NCBI GenBank assembly: GCA_017507385.1
Contig: JAFWAX010000006.1
Location: 1 to 46,082 of the forward strand
Length of the DNA: 46,082 nucleotides
Origin: Bacteroidaceae bacterium
Lineage (GTDB): Bacteria > Bacteroidota > Bacteroidia > Bacteroidales > Bacteroidaceae
Reading direction: 5' to 3'
The translations under genes and the position numbers were made by a program. The notes beneath the pieces were generated by a model that had not been told where the DNA came from, searched no databases, and saw nothing but the letters and a program-made list of their open reading frames with translations. Each line of letters opens with the position of its first letter. Position 1 is the stretch's first letter. Below are positions 27,193-35,891 of the stretch, one piece after another.

Positions 27193-29760
27193 ATGAGAAA
27201 GTTTTGGAAAAGCATGACAGCGGTGTTGCTTTGCTTAGCGAGCAGCTACGCGATAGCACAGACGAAAGCAACCGTTCGTCTTGATGCACAGCAGACCCAT
27301 CAGCGCATTACGGGTTTTGGAGGATTTGTATGCAGTCCTCAATTTACGTACAACCACATGTCCAATACCGAAATTGAAAAGGTGTGGGGCAAGAGCAGCA
27401 TTGTAGGGTGCAACATCATGCGCCTCTACATCCCCATCGGCAGGAATGCCTGGGGGCAGTCGTTGGCGACAGCGAAAAAGGCTAAGCAGATGGGGCTTAT
27501 CGTATTTGCTTCGCCTTGGGGACAGCCTGCGGAGTGGAAGACCAATGGAACAAGCAATGCCAAAAACGAGGATGGCACGACGGGCAAGCTGAAGAAAGAG
27601 AATTGGGGAGATTATGCGCAGTATCTGGAGGACTATGTGCAGTATCTGCGCAAGAACGGAGTGGAGCTGGATGCCATCTCCATCCAGAACGAGCCAGACT
27701 GGGCGGCTTCGTATGCTGGCTGCCTGTGGTCAAACACCGAAATTGCTGAATTTGTGAAAACCTACGGCCGCACCATCAGCTGCAAGATTATGGCTCCTGA
27801 AACTTTGGCCGTGAGCGATTCTTATGCCAATGCGCTCAACAAGACAGGTGTGATTGACTGCTTCGACATTTACGGCGGACACCAGTATGGCGGCATTCAG
27901 TCGGCATATAAGAATCTTGCGAAGAAGGGAAAGGAGATTTGGATGACAGAATATCTCATCAACTGGAACGAGATTGAAAACAACACTCGCAACTTCGACT
28001 TTTCAAAGGACTTCTTCAATTTTTTCACTGCCATCAACACATGTATGTTAGGCGATTTCAACGCTTGGATTCACTATGCAGCCAAGCGCTATTATGCCAT
28101 GATGGGCGATGGACAGCGAGGCACATCGAACGGTGCCATCACCAAGCGCGGCTATATCATGGCGCACTTCTCACGATTCGTGACGGGCATGACGCGCATT
28201 GATGCTTCTTGGAGCGGAAATAGCTTGGAGAGTTCGGCCTATCTCTCGCAGACGGGCGACTCTGTGGTGGTGGTCATGGCTAACTCGGGCGATGAAAACG
28301 TGACACTGACTGTGGACTTGCCTTTCTACACTGAGAAAGGGGAATTGTACACAACTGCCAAGTCGAAGAACTTTTCAAAAACAACCCTGAATCAAGAAGT
28401 TGAGACATGTCGTCCTGTTGCCACGATAGCGGCTAAGAGTGTATGCACGGTGCTGTTTGTGCGTTCAAGTGACCGTCAGGCATCGAACATGAAGGGAACT
28501 GCAACGCGTTTCGACCGTATTGACGATATGCAAGCTACAAGGACTACATTCGGTACGCTCTATAAACTGTCAAACAAGACGAAAACGTTTGATGCTTCCA
28601 ATCCGCTCATCTCATCGCAGACAACGGCTGTTCGTGGCTATGTGGCATTGAGCGACCGTTTCTCACGGCTCGTCATGCACGTAAACAAGGTGACAAGCAC
28701 CAACTCGCTGACCATTGGCGCACCAACGCTGACTTATGTGAACAGCGAAGGCAAGGTGCAGAAGCATACGTATGAACGCATGGACTTGAGTCGCGGGCAG
28801 AACTTCGACCTTGTGCTTGACCTCTCCCCTGCCACTCTCGCTGATGGATGCATCGGAATCATCTCTTTCACATGCGACAATGCTGTGTCTAAACTCACCA
28901 TCACGTTTGGCGATGTTTATTTTGACAATGGCAACTGTTATGCCGCAAAACTGACCGGCGACTATGCTGCAGATGACAGCTATATGATGGAATATACACA
29001 GGACGAAGCATGCACAAGCCTCGACTTGACAGGTGTGACGGGATTGCCCGCAGAACTGCCATGGATGGATGGTACGAATCGTGTGGCATACGTGGCAGAG
29101 GAGAGCGTGATAGCTGCAGACAATGTGGTGAGAGGCTCTGTATGCCAGCGTCTGAAGCTTTCGGAAGAGGGAGGCATCTTCCGTCCTGCAACAGCCTTTA
29201 CAGCCCAAGAGGCTTCACTGACGGTCGAAGTGGCAGGTGCGCGCATGCTGATGCTGCCGTTTGCAGCTAACGTGCCGGAGGGAGTGAAGGCGTACACGAT
29301 GACGGACGATTTCAGCTGCCAAGAAACGGCAACGATTGCTGCTCACCAGCCTGTATTGGTAGAGGCGACAGGTCTTGTGACGTTTACGGGCAATGGCGAA
29401 GTAACTTATACAGCGTCTCCATTGGATGCGTCCTTGCGTGGAACGTACGTAGGGCTACCTCTTTTTTCAGGTGACTACATTCTGGAGCAGAAAGATGGAG
29501 CATGGGGATGGGTAAGGTTGCGTTCCGCTTCCACTTTAGCTCCTTTCGATGTCTATGCCCAAATCACTTCTCAGGAGGATTTCATTCCTTTGAATAGGAC
29601 TACAGGAATTGAGGACATGGGGGCTGGCTCTCTCTCTGGGGCGGCTGAATACTATGACTTGATGGGCAGACGCATTGCTGACATCAGGAATGTTCCAACA
29701 GGACAAATCGTGATTGTTCGTTCTGCCGAAGGGGTGAGAAAATGGGTGACGGGAAGATAA
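27193..29760 (+). CDS. Secreted GH30 xylanase (subfamily 8-like)
   Basis: Exported glycoside hydrolase of 855 residues. Signal peptide to about residue 22 (SSYAIAQ). The GH30 TIM barrel plus side beta-domain covers about 25-425: acid/base Glu167 in SIQNEPDW and nucleophile Glu253 in IWMTEYLIN. The pattern ITGFGGF and the PWGQPAEWKTNG segment fit endo-glucuronoxylanases of subfamily 8, which cut xylan next to glucuronic acid side groups. The following 400 residues hold beta-sandwich regions of unknown type, and the end is AEYYDLMGRRIADI then VIVRSAEGVRKWV, a sorting-type tail. First gene of the xylan cluster; ends at a strong terminator. Confidence 0.88.
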   Translation: MRKFWKSMTAVLLCLASSYAIAQTKATVRLDAQQTHQRITGFGGFVCSPQFTYNHMSNTEIEKVWGKSSIVGCNIMRLYIPIGRNAWGQSLATAKKAKQMGLIVFASPWGQPAEWKTNGTSNAKNEDGTTGKLKKENWGDYAQYLEDYVQYLRKNGVELDAISIQNEPDWAASYAGCLWSNTEIAEFVKTYGRTISCKIMAPETLAVSDSYANALNKTGVIDCFDIYGGHQYGGIQSAYKNLAKKGKEIWMTEYLINWNEIENNTRNFDFSKDFFNFFTAINTCMLGDFNAWIHYAAKRYYAMMGDGQRGTSNGAITKRGYIMAHFSRFVTGMTRIDASWSGNSLESSAYLSQTGDSVVVVMANSGDENVTLTVDLPFYTEKGELYTTAKSKNFSKTTLNQEVETCRPVATIAAKSVCTVLFVRSSDRQASNMKGTATRFDRIDDMQATRTTFGTLYKLSNKTKTFDASNPLISSQTTAVRGYVALSDRFSRLVMHVNKVTSTNSLTIGAPTLTYVNSEGKVQKHTYERMDLSRGQNFDLVLDLSPATLADGCIGIISFTCDNAVSKLTITFGDVYFDNGNCYAAKLTGDYAADDSYMMEYTQDEACTSLDLTGVTGLPAELPWMDGTNRVAYVAEESVIAADNVVRGSVCQRLKLSEEGGIFRPATAFTAQEASLTVEVAGARMLMLPFAANVPEGVKAYTMTDDFSCQETATIAAHQPVLVEATGLVTFTGNGEVTYTASPLDASLRGTYVGLPLFSGDYILEQKDGAWGWVRLRSASTLAPFDVYAQITSQEDFIPLNRTTGIEDMGAGSLSGAAEYYDLMGRRIADIRNVPTGQIVIVRSAEGVRKWVTGR

Positions 29761-29809
29761 AAGTAGCTGAATGTATCTTCTCGTAAATCGGTGTGCCCCA
29801 CAGCGACAT

Positions 29810-29857
29810 AACGATATGCCCCACAGCGCCTGAGCGTTGTGGGGCATATCGTTTTTT
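29810..29857 (+). terminator. Strong terminator after the GH30 gene
   Basis: ACGATATGCCCCACA (29811-29825) pairs with TTGTGGGGCATATCGT (29837-29852), followed by six T. A second, earlier copy of the left arm core TGCCCCACAGCG lies at 29794-29805, so two left arms compete for one right arm. Confidence 0.88.
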
Positions 29858-29868
29858 GGGGGGAGTTT

Positions 29869-31434
29869 TTATTTTTCTGTGATGAATGTGGTGACGGAAC
29901 GTGCTGGGAGGATGGCATCTCGAAGGTTGGCACGGCCGATGTGCTTGAGGTTTTCTCCTTCAGCATCGGAAGTGCGATAGGCTGCGGCGTGCTTGCAGCC
30001 TTTCATCTTGATGCTGACAGATCGGTCTGTCTGGCTGTAGTTGATGGCTACGATGGCTGTGGTGCCATCGACGTTGCGATAGGCGGAGAGCATAAGTCCG
30101 TCGATTTCTGTGATGCCTTCCACATCGAGGCGTACTGCTCCAGGACGGACAAAGCGTGAGAAGTTTCCCATGGTCCATAGCAGCTTGGAGTCGCGCGCCA
30201 TGTTTTCCTGTACGGCTCCGCGTCGCTGTCCGCGACCGCCTGTGCGCTCTCCCTTCACATACATGCGGATGAGTCCGTCCTTGTAGTTGCCTCCTGCTGC
30301 GCGCCACCACTGCCACGAACGGGCATTGGCCACGGTGAGGTCGTAGTGCATGACGCGTGCCACGTAGAGGGCAACCTCCATGGAGAAGTCGAAGCCGCCA
30401 CCACCATGTATCTCTTCGTCATTGCTCATGATGCAAAGCTCTGTCATCCAGAAGTCTTTGCCTACGGACTTGAAGGCGTCGGCAATCCGCTTTCGGTAGC
30501 CATAGAGTCCGATGGTCTCGTACCGTGGGTTGTCGGGCTGAAGGATGGGGGTGTTTGTCCAGTAGGAGTGTCCTGCCATGACATGGGCGATGTGGGGCAG
30601 GTCGCCCACGTATGTCTCGGTGGAGTCGGGATTCCAGAAACACTGTATCTCGTTGCCTCGCTGCCAGTCGGCCTCGTAGATGCCGAGCATGCAGCGGAGG
30701 TCGCTGGACTCGTTGACCAGTATCTTGGTGGTGATGTTGCGCTTGGTGAACTCCTTGCTCATCTCGCGGGCTATCCTGGCTATTTCGCGGTTCGTGGCTG
30801 GCGTGCCCTCCTGCTTGGGGCCTTGCCAGTTCCAGTGGCCGTCGGGCTCATTGACGGGACACACGTAGCTGAAGTGAATGCCGTCTTCACGTTCTGCGGC
30901 TTGGAGCATGTCTGCTATATATGCCGCAAAGTCGTCGTAGGCATCTTCCTTGAGGTTGAATGTGCCGCCACGTCCCGTATTGGTGGCGAGTCCGTTTTGG
31001 GTGAGATGCACTGGCGGAGAGTTGTAGAATGCCAGGAAGGTAGGCACGCCACGTTCTTTTGCCAGCAGGAGGAATCGGCGCTGCCCTGTCTGCTGCTGGA
31101 AGTATTCGGTGCGTGTGTCGCGGTTGATCTGTGCTTCCTCTCCCTGTGTGGCGCTGCCCGCTCCTGCGTTGAATCGCCAGATGCTCAGTCCGATGCCCTT
31201 GGGTGTTCCGTCGGCAAAAGTGTCGGTGGAGAAGAGCCAGTCGGCTACTTGAGTTTGCAGGGTGTCTGCCCATGTGCCAATCTGCCACATGCTCCATGCA
31301 TCGCTGGCTCCAAAGCCGTCGATGGTCTGCTGGGCATGGCTGGTCACTTTGTATTCTGCTTTTTTCTGTGCATGGACGTGTCCCGCTGTGCAGAGCATGG
31401 CTGCACTCATGAGTAATGTTGTAAGTTTTTTCAT
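29869..31434 (-). CDS. Secreted GH30-family glycoside hydrolase
   Basis: Exported protein of 521 residues with signal peptide MKKLTTLLMSAAMLCTAGHVHA. GH30 fold: TIDGFGASDAW at the start of the barrel, acid/base Glu196 in VCPVNEPDGHWNW, nucleophile Glu332 in FWMTELCIMS, and a side beta-domain ending LPARSVTTFITEK. It differs clearly from the GH30 at 27193 and resembles the group annotated as endo-beta-1,6-galactanase; the substrate is therefore less certain than xylan. A Gly/Arg-rich insert (GERTGGRGQRRG) is unusual. Base composition is more GC-rich than its neighbours. No -7 element is seen upstream; instead a dispersed repeat begins soon after the start. Confidence 0.82.
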   Translation of the reverse strand: MKKLTTLLMSAAMLCTAGHVHAQKKAEYKVTSHAQQTIDGFGASDAWSMWQIGTWADTLQTQVADWLFSTDTFADGTPKGIGLSIWRFNAGAGSATQGEEAQINRDTRTEYFQQQTGQRRFLLLAKERGVPTFLAFYNSPPVHLTQNGLATNTGRGGTFNLKEDAYDDFAAYIADMLQAAEREDGIHFSYVCPVNEPDGHWNWQGPKQEGTPATNREIARIAREMSKEFTKRNITTKILVNESSDLRCMLGIYEADWQRGNEIQCFWNPDSTETYVGDLPHIAHVMAGHSYWTNTPILQPDNPRYETIGLYGYRKRIADAFKSVGKDFWMTELCIMSNDEEIHGGGGFDFSMEVALYVARVMHYDLTVANARSWQWWRAAGGNYKDGLIRMYVKGERTGGRGQRRGAVQENMARDSKLLWTMGNFSRFVRPGAVRLDVEGITEIDGLMLSAYRNVDGTTAIVAINYSQTDRSVSIKMKGCKHAAAYRTSDAEGENLKHIGRANLRDAILPARSVTTFITEK

Positions 31435-31469
31435 TTTATGGTGTGTTTGGTGTTTTATTAAAGTTTCGC

Positions 31470-31652
31470 AAGTTGTTGTGGTTAAGGAGTTAAGCCTAAT
31501 TTCTGTAGTTAAGGAGTTAAGTAATTATCGCTACGCTCGTCCTTCGGACAGTAGTTAAGCCATTTCATGTTCCGTCATGCCTTGCCGACCTTTGGTATCG
31601 GCTTAACTTCTTAACCACTTAACTACTTTAACTACTCATTAACTACTTAACT
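31470..31652 (-). repeat. Dispersed AGTTAAG-arm element, third copy
   Basis: Read on the minus strand: GAAGTTAAGTAGTTAA, further TAGTTAAG-like units, then AGTTAAGCCGATACC, GGCAAGGCATGACGGAA, and at the other side inverted units GGCTTAACTACT and CTTAACTCCTTAAC. The core AGTTAAGCCGATAC and GGCAAG is shared with the repeats at 19521 and 22481. It fills the gap between the GH30 and AraC genes. Confidence 0.75.
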
Positions 31653-31668
31653 TCCTCAGAAAGTTGAG

Positions 31669-32556
31669 TTATACTCTCATTCTGTATTGGGATGGCGACA
31701 GGCCTACTTTGCGGCGGAAGAGACGTGTGAAATGGTTGGGATAGGTGAAGCCCAGCTGCTGTGCTATCTCTGTCACTGACATGTTGGTGTCGGAGAGCAT
31801 GTTTCGTGCCACTTCTATGATTTTGCCCTGCACATATTCCTGTGCTGTGATGTGCAGCTCTCGCTTGATGACATCGCCAAAGTAGTTGGGCGACCAGTTG
31901 AACTGCTGGGCGCACCATGCTACTGTAGGCTGTCCTTTCTGTTCAGGAAGTCCGCTTGACAAGTAATTGTCGAGCAGACTGCTGAGCTTCTCCACTACGT
32001 CGCTGTTGGTCTTGCGCTGGGTGACGAACTGGCGCTCGTAGAATCGCTTGCAATAGCTCAGAAGCTGGCCGATGCCTAATCTGAGCATGTGTCCTGTCAG
32101 GTGGTCGTTGGCAGTGTGGAGCTCTGCGATGATGTTGGCGAAACAGTTCTGCAAGATGCCTCGCTCGATGGCTGACAGCTCTAAGGCTTCGCGTGCATCG
32201 TAGCTAAAGAATCCGAACATATAGAAATCGCGACCTAAGCCTGTCTTTATCAGCAGTTCGGGGCGGAATACCAGCATCTTACCTTGGGGCTTCTTGCCAC
32301 TTTCCACTTGAATCATCATGGTCTGCCCGGGCATCACTGTCACTACTGTTCCTGCCTTGTAGCTGATGGCCTTACCATCTTTGGTGAGTTTTCCGCATTC
32401 TTGCTCCAACAGCATGACGCAGTACATATCGAAATCGGTGGGTTCAAACAGGGACGAATCGGCAGCAGCCAAGTCGCCGACACTTACAAATGGATGCAGG
32501 GTGGGCTGATGGAACAACGCATTGAATTCGCCTATATCTCTCATCAATTTTGCCAT
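31669..32556 (-). CDS. AraC-family transcriptional regulator
   Basis: DNA-binding regulator of 295 residues. The N-terminal half is cupin-like (FDMYCVMLLEQ, YKAGTVVTVMPGQTMMI), the C-terminal 100 residues hold two helix-turn-helix units with SPNYFGDVIKRE and the AraC signature AQQLGFTYPNHFTRLFRRKVGLSPSQYR. The frame runs open to 32715, but the promoter at 32575 and the start MAKLMRDIGEFNALF put the start at 32556. It is the only regulator in the xylan cluster and is the likely controller of the surrounding enzyme genes; the inducer is unknown. Confidence 0.9.
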   Translation of the reverse strand: MAKLMRDIGEFNALFHQPTLHPFVSVGDLAAADSSLFEPTDFDMYCVMLLEQECGKLTKDGKAISYKAGTVVTVMPGQTMMIQVESGKKPQGKMLVFRPELLIKTGLGRDFYMFGFFSYDAREALELSAIERGILQNCFANIIAELHTANDHLTGHMLRLGIGQLLSYCKRFYERQFVTQRKTNSDVVEKLSSLLDNYLSSGLPEQKGQPTVAWCAQQFNWSPNYFGDVIKRELHITAQEYVQGKIIEVARNMLSDTNMSVTEIAQQLGFTYPNHFTRLFRRKVGLSPSQYRMRV

Positions 32557-32574
32557 ATTTTTTCGATATTTCGG

Positions 32575-32605
32575 CAAATATAGCACTTTTCGGCTAAATA
32601 AGCAA
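32575..32605 (-). promoter_or_regulatory. Promoter of the AraC-family regulator gene
   Basis: Minus strand: TTG (32603-32605), 20 bases, TATATTTG (32575-32582). Only 18 bases separate it from the ATG at 32556, so the leader is very short. Confidence 0.68.
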
Positions 32606-32657
32606 CATTGGCTCTCTAAAAAAATCAGTACTCCCTCTCGTTTTCCTGCGTTCTTTT

Positions 32658-32710
32658 GGAAAAAACAGAAAAGCAAATCTCCCACAGCAGCAGGTGCCAT
32701 GGGAGATTTG
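32658..32710 (-). terminator. Terminator of the GH10 gene
   Basis: On the minus strand, CAAATCTCCCA (32700-32710) pairs perfectly with TGGGAGATTTG (32674-32684), then CTTTTCTGTTTTTTCC follows. Confidence 0.85.
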
Positions 32711-32776
32711 AACATTTACATATCTATTAAGCTTCTATGCAACAAGCTTATTTTCACTGACAGAAATGTGGAAGGC

Positions 32777-35488
32777 TTATCGTTTCAGGATTTTCTTTCC
32801 GCCAACGATGACAATTCCCTTATAGTTCTCGTCAACCTTCTGTCCTGCAAGGTTATACATGTCTGCATTTCCCGTCTGACCGTCAGCTCCTCCAATCTGT
32901 CCAGCAGCATTTACCTCGTCAATGTCTGTGCTCACAATGCACTTCAGTTCGAGTTTATCGATGTTGCAGTTTGCACCGCTGATGGTAATGCGCAGAATCT
33001 GTTCGCCTTCTTCAAGATTGGCATTGAAGGTGCTCTTGACTACCTTGTAGGTATCCCAGCTATTGCTGCCTGTCTGAGGAACAGAAATACGGCAGAGAGT
33101 AGTCACCTTTCCGTCCTTTACAAGTCCAACATTGAAACCTGAGCCTGTTGTTCCAGAAGAAACGGTTGCTTCGCATGAATATTTTCCAGCCTCCTTCACA
33201 TTGATGCTATATTCATACCATTCGCCAACAGCGGTATAGCCCAATACACTTCCGCCATTGCCTTTCACAACATCAACACCCTCATCATCAGTTCGATAGC
33301 TTGCATCACCCTCATCTTCCGCATCAGCATCGTGGAACGTGAATCCTTCACCACCCTTGTCAAAATTCTCTGCCTGAATAATGCCGGGGATGCTTACAAC
33401 GCCCTTGTATGCAGTACGCTTATTGTTGACTTTCAGCTCATACTTCACAATTTTCGACTGCTTGCCGTCAGCATCAGTGGCAATTGCAGTGATGTCGTAA
33501 GTACCCTTTGCCGTTGGACGATATGCCACTTCAAAAGGTTCTGCGGAAACAGATCTCAGCAGGACGTTGCCCACATAGAACTTCACATTGGCAATGGTGC
33601 TTGTCGCAGAAGAAGCTGTTGCCTTGAGCGTTGTGCTGGTGTTAATCGTAGCAGGAGCAGGGTCGGCTGTTACGGTCAGCTTCATCTTGTCGTCCACATC
33701 CACATGCGTGAACACAATCTTGTCAATATTACAGCTACCACCTGTTATGTTGATACGGATAATCTGCTTGCCTGCCTCCAGCGGGATGAGAAGCCTTCCG
33801 TGAATCGTTCTGTAAGTGTTCCAATCGTTAGAGTTGACACACGGAACAGCCAACACATCTGTAAGCTTGGTCAATCCGCTCTCTGTGCTCAACGAGAGAC
33901 TGAAAGAAGAGTTTGTAACACCTGATGACACGGTTGCATCGTAAGAATAGATACCTGCCTTTTCAACATTGACAGTATATTCCAGCCATTCACCCGTTGC
34001 TGTATAGCCGATAGCGTTGCCATTGTTGCCTTTGACGATATCCACTCCGCCACCATTGGTGCGATAAGAGGAAGCATCACCTTCCTTCTTCGTGTCAGAA
34101 TCATGGTAAGAAATTCCATCAGCTCCTGCGTCAAAGTCTTCTGCCTGAAGCGTACCAGGCAATGCGATTTCACCCTTGAACGGAGAACGAGGATTGTATG
34201 CCGTGAAAGAAGAAAGTCGTTCATATTCAGTGCCGTCCGTTGCAACAACAACTGCTTTCAAATCATATTTGCCCAATGCTTCTGGCGTGTATTCTGTAGT
34301 ATATGGAGCTTCTGTCATTGTACAGAAAAGCTGATTCTTCACATACAGCTTCACATGATCTATCGTCTTGGTCTTCAATCGAGCACGCACCGTGATAGGA
34401 ACTGGCTCATTCTTGGTTACGCTAAGAGCGGCTGGCTTCACATACACCGAAGCTTCCTTCACCATTCCTGGGAATGGGCTCTTCGCATTCTTTGCTGCAT
34501 CTGTCTTCATATACTCACGCAGCCACGTCATGGCAGGGCGGTCTTTGCCATCCTTGATGATTCCAGAATTACCGTCGGTAGTCCAAGTTCTTCCGTAAAT
34601 ATAGCCCCAAAGCGTGATACCTGCACAGTAGTCTGCTTCCCACATATAAGGAATCTGCTCCTTGTAACGCTGCAGCTGAAGCGCATCGTCAGACGTGCCG
34701 ATGTCGTATTCTGTACTATACATCGGCATCTTCAACGCATTCTGGATTTCCACCATGGCAGACTTGAAGTTAGACAGGCTCATATCGGTCAGGTCGTGCG
34801 ACTGGCATCCGTATGCGTCAATAGGAGCACCTGCATCGCGCAAGGTACGAACAAGGTCGATGAACTGCGTTCTCTGCCACTGGAACGTGTTGTAATCGTT
34901 ATAAATGAGGATAGCATCTGGCCATCTTTCATGAGCCATTTCAAAAGCCTTGATAATCCAGTCATAACCTGTCTTTCCATCGCCACCAAGAGCCTCTTTA
35001 TAAGGAGCTGGCTGGTGACCAGGAACTGCCTCATTCACCACATCAATCATAGGCATGTCTGGATAGCGCTTCTTCACCGCATCCATCCATTCTACAATTT
35101 CCTCATACTGCCTTTCAGGAGAGAGGTTGTCAAGCCATCCAGGATACTGCGCACCCCAAATGAGACAGTGGAATTTGAAAGGGAAATTGTGTTTTTTAGC
35201 ATAGTTGTAGGCATTGTCACATCCGCCCCAGTTCCAGCCGTCGTTATTGCCTTCAATAGAAGCCCATTTTGATTCATTCTCTGGAGTAATCTGATTCCAG
35301 AGCGTGTAAAACTTCTCGTTTCCGTAATCCACAGAATAAGAAGTCGTGATGTTACCCAAAAACTTGTCCGGGTTGGTTGAAAGCTGAGCATGAGCTTTAG
35401 CCGTGCTAAGACAGGCCGCAACAAAAAGACAAGCAGGAACTGCATCTTTCAGTCTGCGCCAAGCCTCATTAACTACATTCTTTTTCAT
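32777..35488 (-). CDS. Secreted GH10 endo-xylanase with two CBM6-like modules
   Basis: Exported endo-1,4-beta-xylanase, 903 residues. Long signal region ending AKAHAQ (about 35). GH10 barrel about 38-330 with acid/base Glu153 in DVVNEAVPG and nucleophile Glu260 in MYSTEYDIG (TELDI is more usual). Then two repeats of an Ig-like domain followed by a CBM6-like module: LQAEDFDAG...GEWLEYTV (about 445-575) and IQAENFDKG...GEWYEYSI (about 700-830), each ending with a conserved CNIDK. The tail NADMYNLAGQKVDENYKG then VGGKKILKR is the sorting-type end. It cuts the xylan backbone outside the cell; the CBMs should hold it on xylan. Closed by its own terminator. Confidence 0.92.
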   Translation of the reverse strand: MKKNVVNEAWRRLKDAVPACLFVAACLSTAKAHAQLSTNPDKFLGNITTSYSVDYGNEKFYTLWNQITPENESKWASIEGNNDGWNWGGCDNAYNYAKKHNFPFKFHCLIWGAQYPGWLDNLSPERQYEEIVEWMDAVKKRYPDMPMIDVVNEAVPGHQPAPYKEALGGDGKTGYDWIIKAFEMAHERWPDAILIYNDYNTFQWQRTQFIDLVRTLRDAGAPIDAYGCQSHDLTDMSLSNFKSAMVEIQNALKMPMYSTEYDIGTSDDALQLQRYKEQIPYMWEADYCAGITLWGYIYGRTWTTDGNSGIIKDGKDRPAMTWLREYMKTDAAKNAKSPFPGMVKEASVYVKPAALSVTKNEPVPITVRARLKTKTIDHVKLYVKNQLFCTMTEAPYTTEYTPEALGKYDLKAVVVATDGTEYERLSSFTAYNPRSPFKGEIALPGTLQAEDFDAGADGISYHDSDTKKEGDASSYRTNGGGVDIVKGNNGNAIGYTATGEWLEYTVNVEKAGIYSYDATVSSGVTNSSFSLSLSTESGLTKLTDVLAVPCVNSNDWNTYRTIHGRLLIPLEAGKQIIRINITGGSCNIDKIVFTHVDVDDKMKLTVTADPAPATINTSTTLKATASSATSTIANVKFYVGNVLLRSVSAEPFEVAYRPTAKGTYDITAIATDADGKQSKIVKYELKVNNKRTAYKGVVSIPGIIQAENFDKGGEGFTFHDADAEDEGDASYRTDDEGVDVVKGNGGSVLGYTAVGEWYEYSINVKEAGKYSCEATVSSGTTGSGFNVGLVKDGKVTTLCRISVPQTGSNSWDTYKVVKSTFNANLEEGEQILRITISGANCNIDKLELKCIVSTDIDEVNAAGQIGGADGQTGNADMYNLAGQKVDENYKGIVIVGGKKILKR

Positions 35489-35559
35489 CTTTTTATCATT
35501 AATTTGTTAGATTGTTATTATTCGACATTTGTTCCCGTCTGGTAATAGGTTCTATTTTG

Positions 35560-35567
35560 CAAAGATA
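35560..35567 (-). promoter_or_regulatory. -7 element of the GH10 gene
   Basis: Minus strand TATCTTTG, full match, 72 bases before the ATG at 35488. A -33 TTG lies 24 bases away, too far to be convincing. Confidence 0.5.
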
Positions 35568-35839
35568 GTCTTTTTTGTTTTATATTACTTTCAATCTTGT
35601 AACTTTTTTTTCAAAAATGCACTAAAGTTGCCATTATCTTACAGATTCTCAACGATTCACCGGCAGGCAACAACCATTATGAAAAAGATATCAAACATGC
35701 CAATTCATCAAACGCCAGTTGAAATCAAGGGCAAGTTTGAAAATTACAGCAGAACCGACTATTCCATCATTTTTTTCGCGACGTATGCATTCCCCCACTC
35801 CAACACCACGATTCCAACAAAACAAAAACCACAGAATTG

Positions 35840-35871
35840 CTTGTGTTTTTCCGGAGAAATTGTCATCTTTG
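35840..35871 (+). promoter_or_regulatory. Promoter of the double-GH43 gene
   Basis: CTTG (35840-35843), 20 bases, CATCTTTG (35864-35871), one base off the Bacteroidetes -7 element. It lies 21 bases before the ATG at 35892 and shows that the open frame upstream to 35529 is not coding. The rest of the gap 35568-35839 between the two divergent promoters is AT-rich with no other feature seen. Confidence 0.6.
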
Positions 35872-35891
35872 CAATTAAAATCAAATACCCT

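Noticed and set aside
30346-31416. A 356-residue open frame on the plus strand, antisense to the GH30 gene
   Set aside because: The minus-strand frame has a signal peptide and both GH30 catalytic glutamates; the plus frame has Cys/Val-rich sequence with no domain and arises from the GC-rich codon use.
34103-35272. A 389-residue open frame antisense to the GH10 gene
   Set aside because: It has no start context, signal or family motif, and it mirrors a well-supported enzyme gene.
35529-35891. N-terminal extension of the double-GH43 protein
   Set aside because: A signal peptide starts at 35892 and a promoter lies at 35840-35871, so the upstream open frame is chance.
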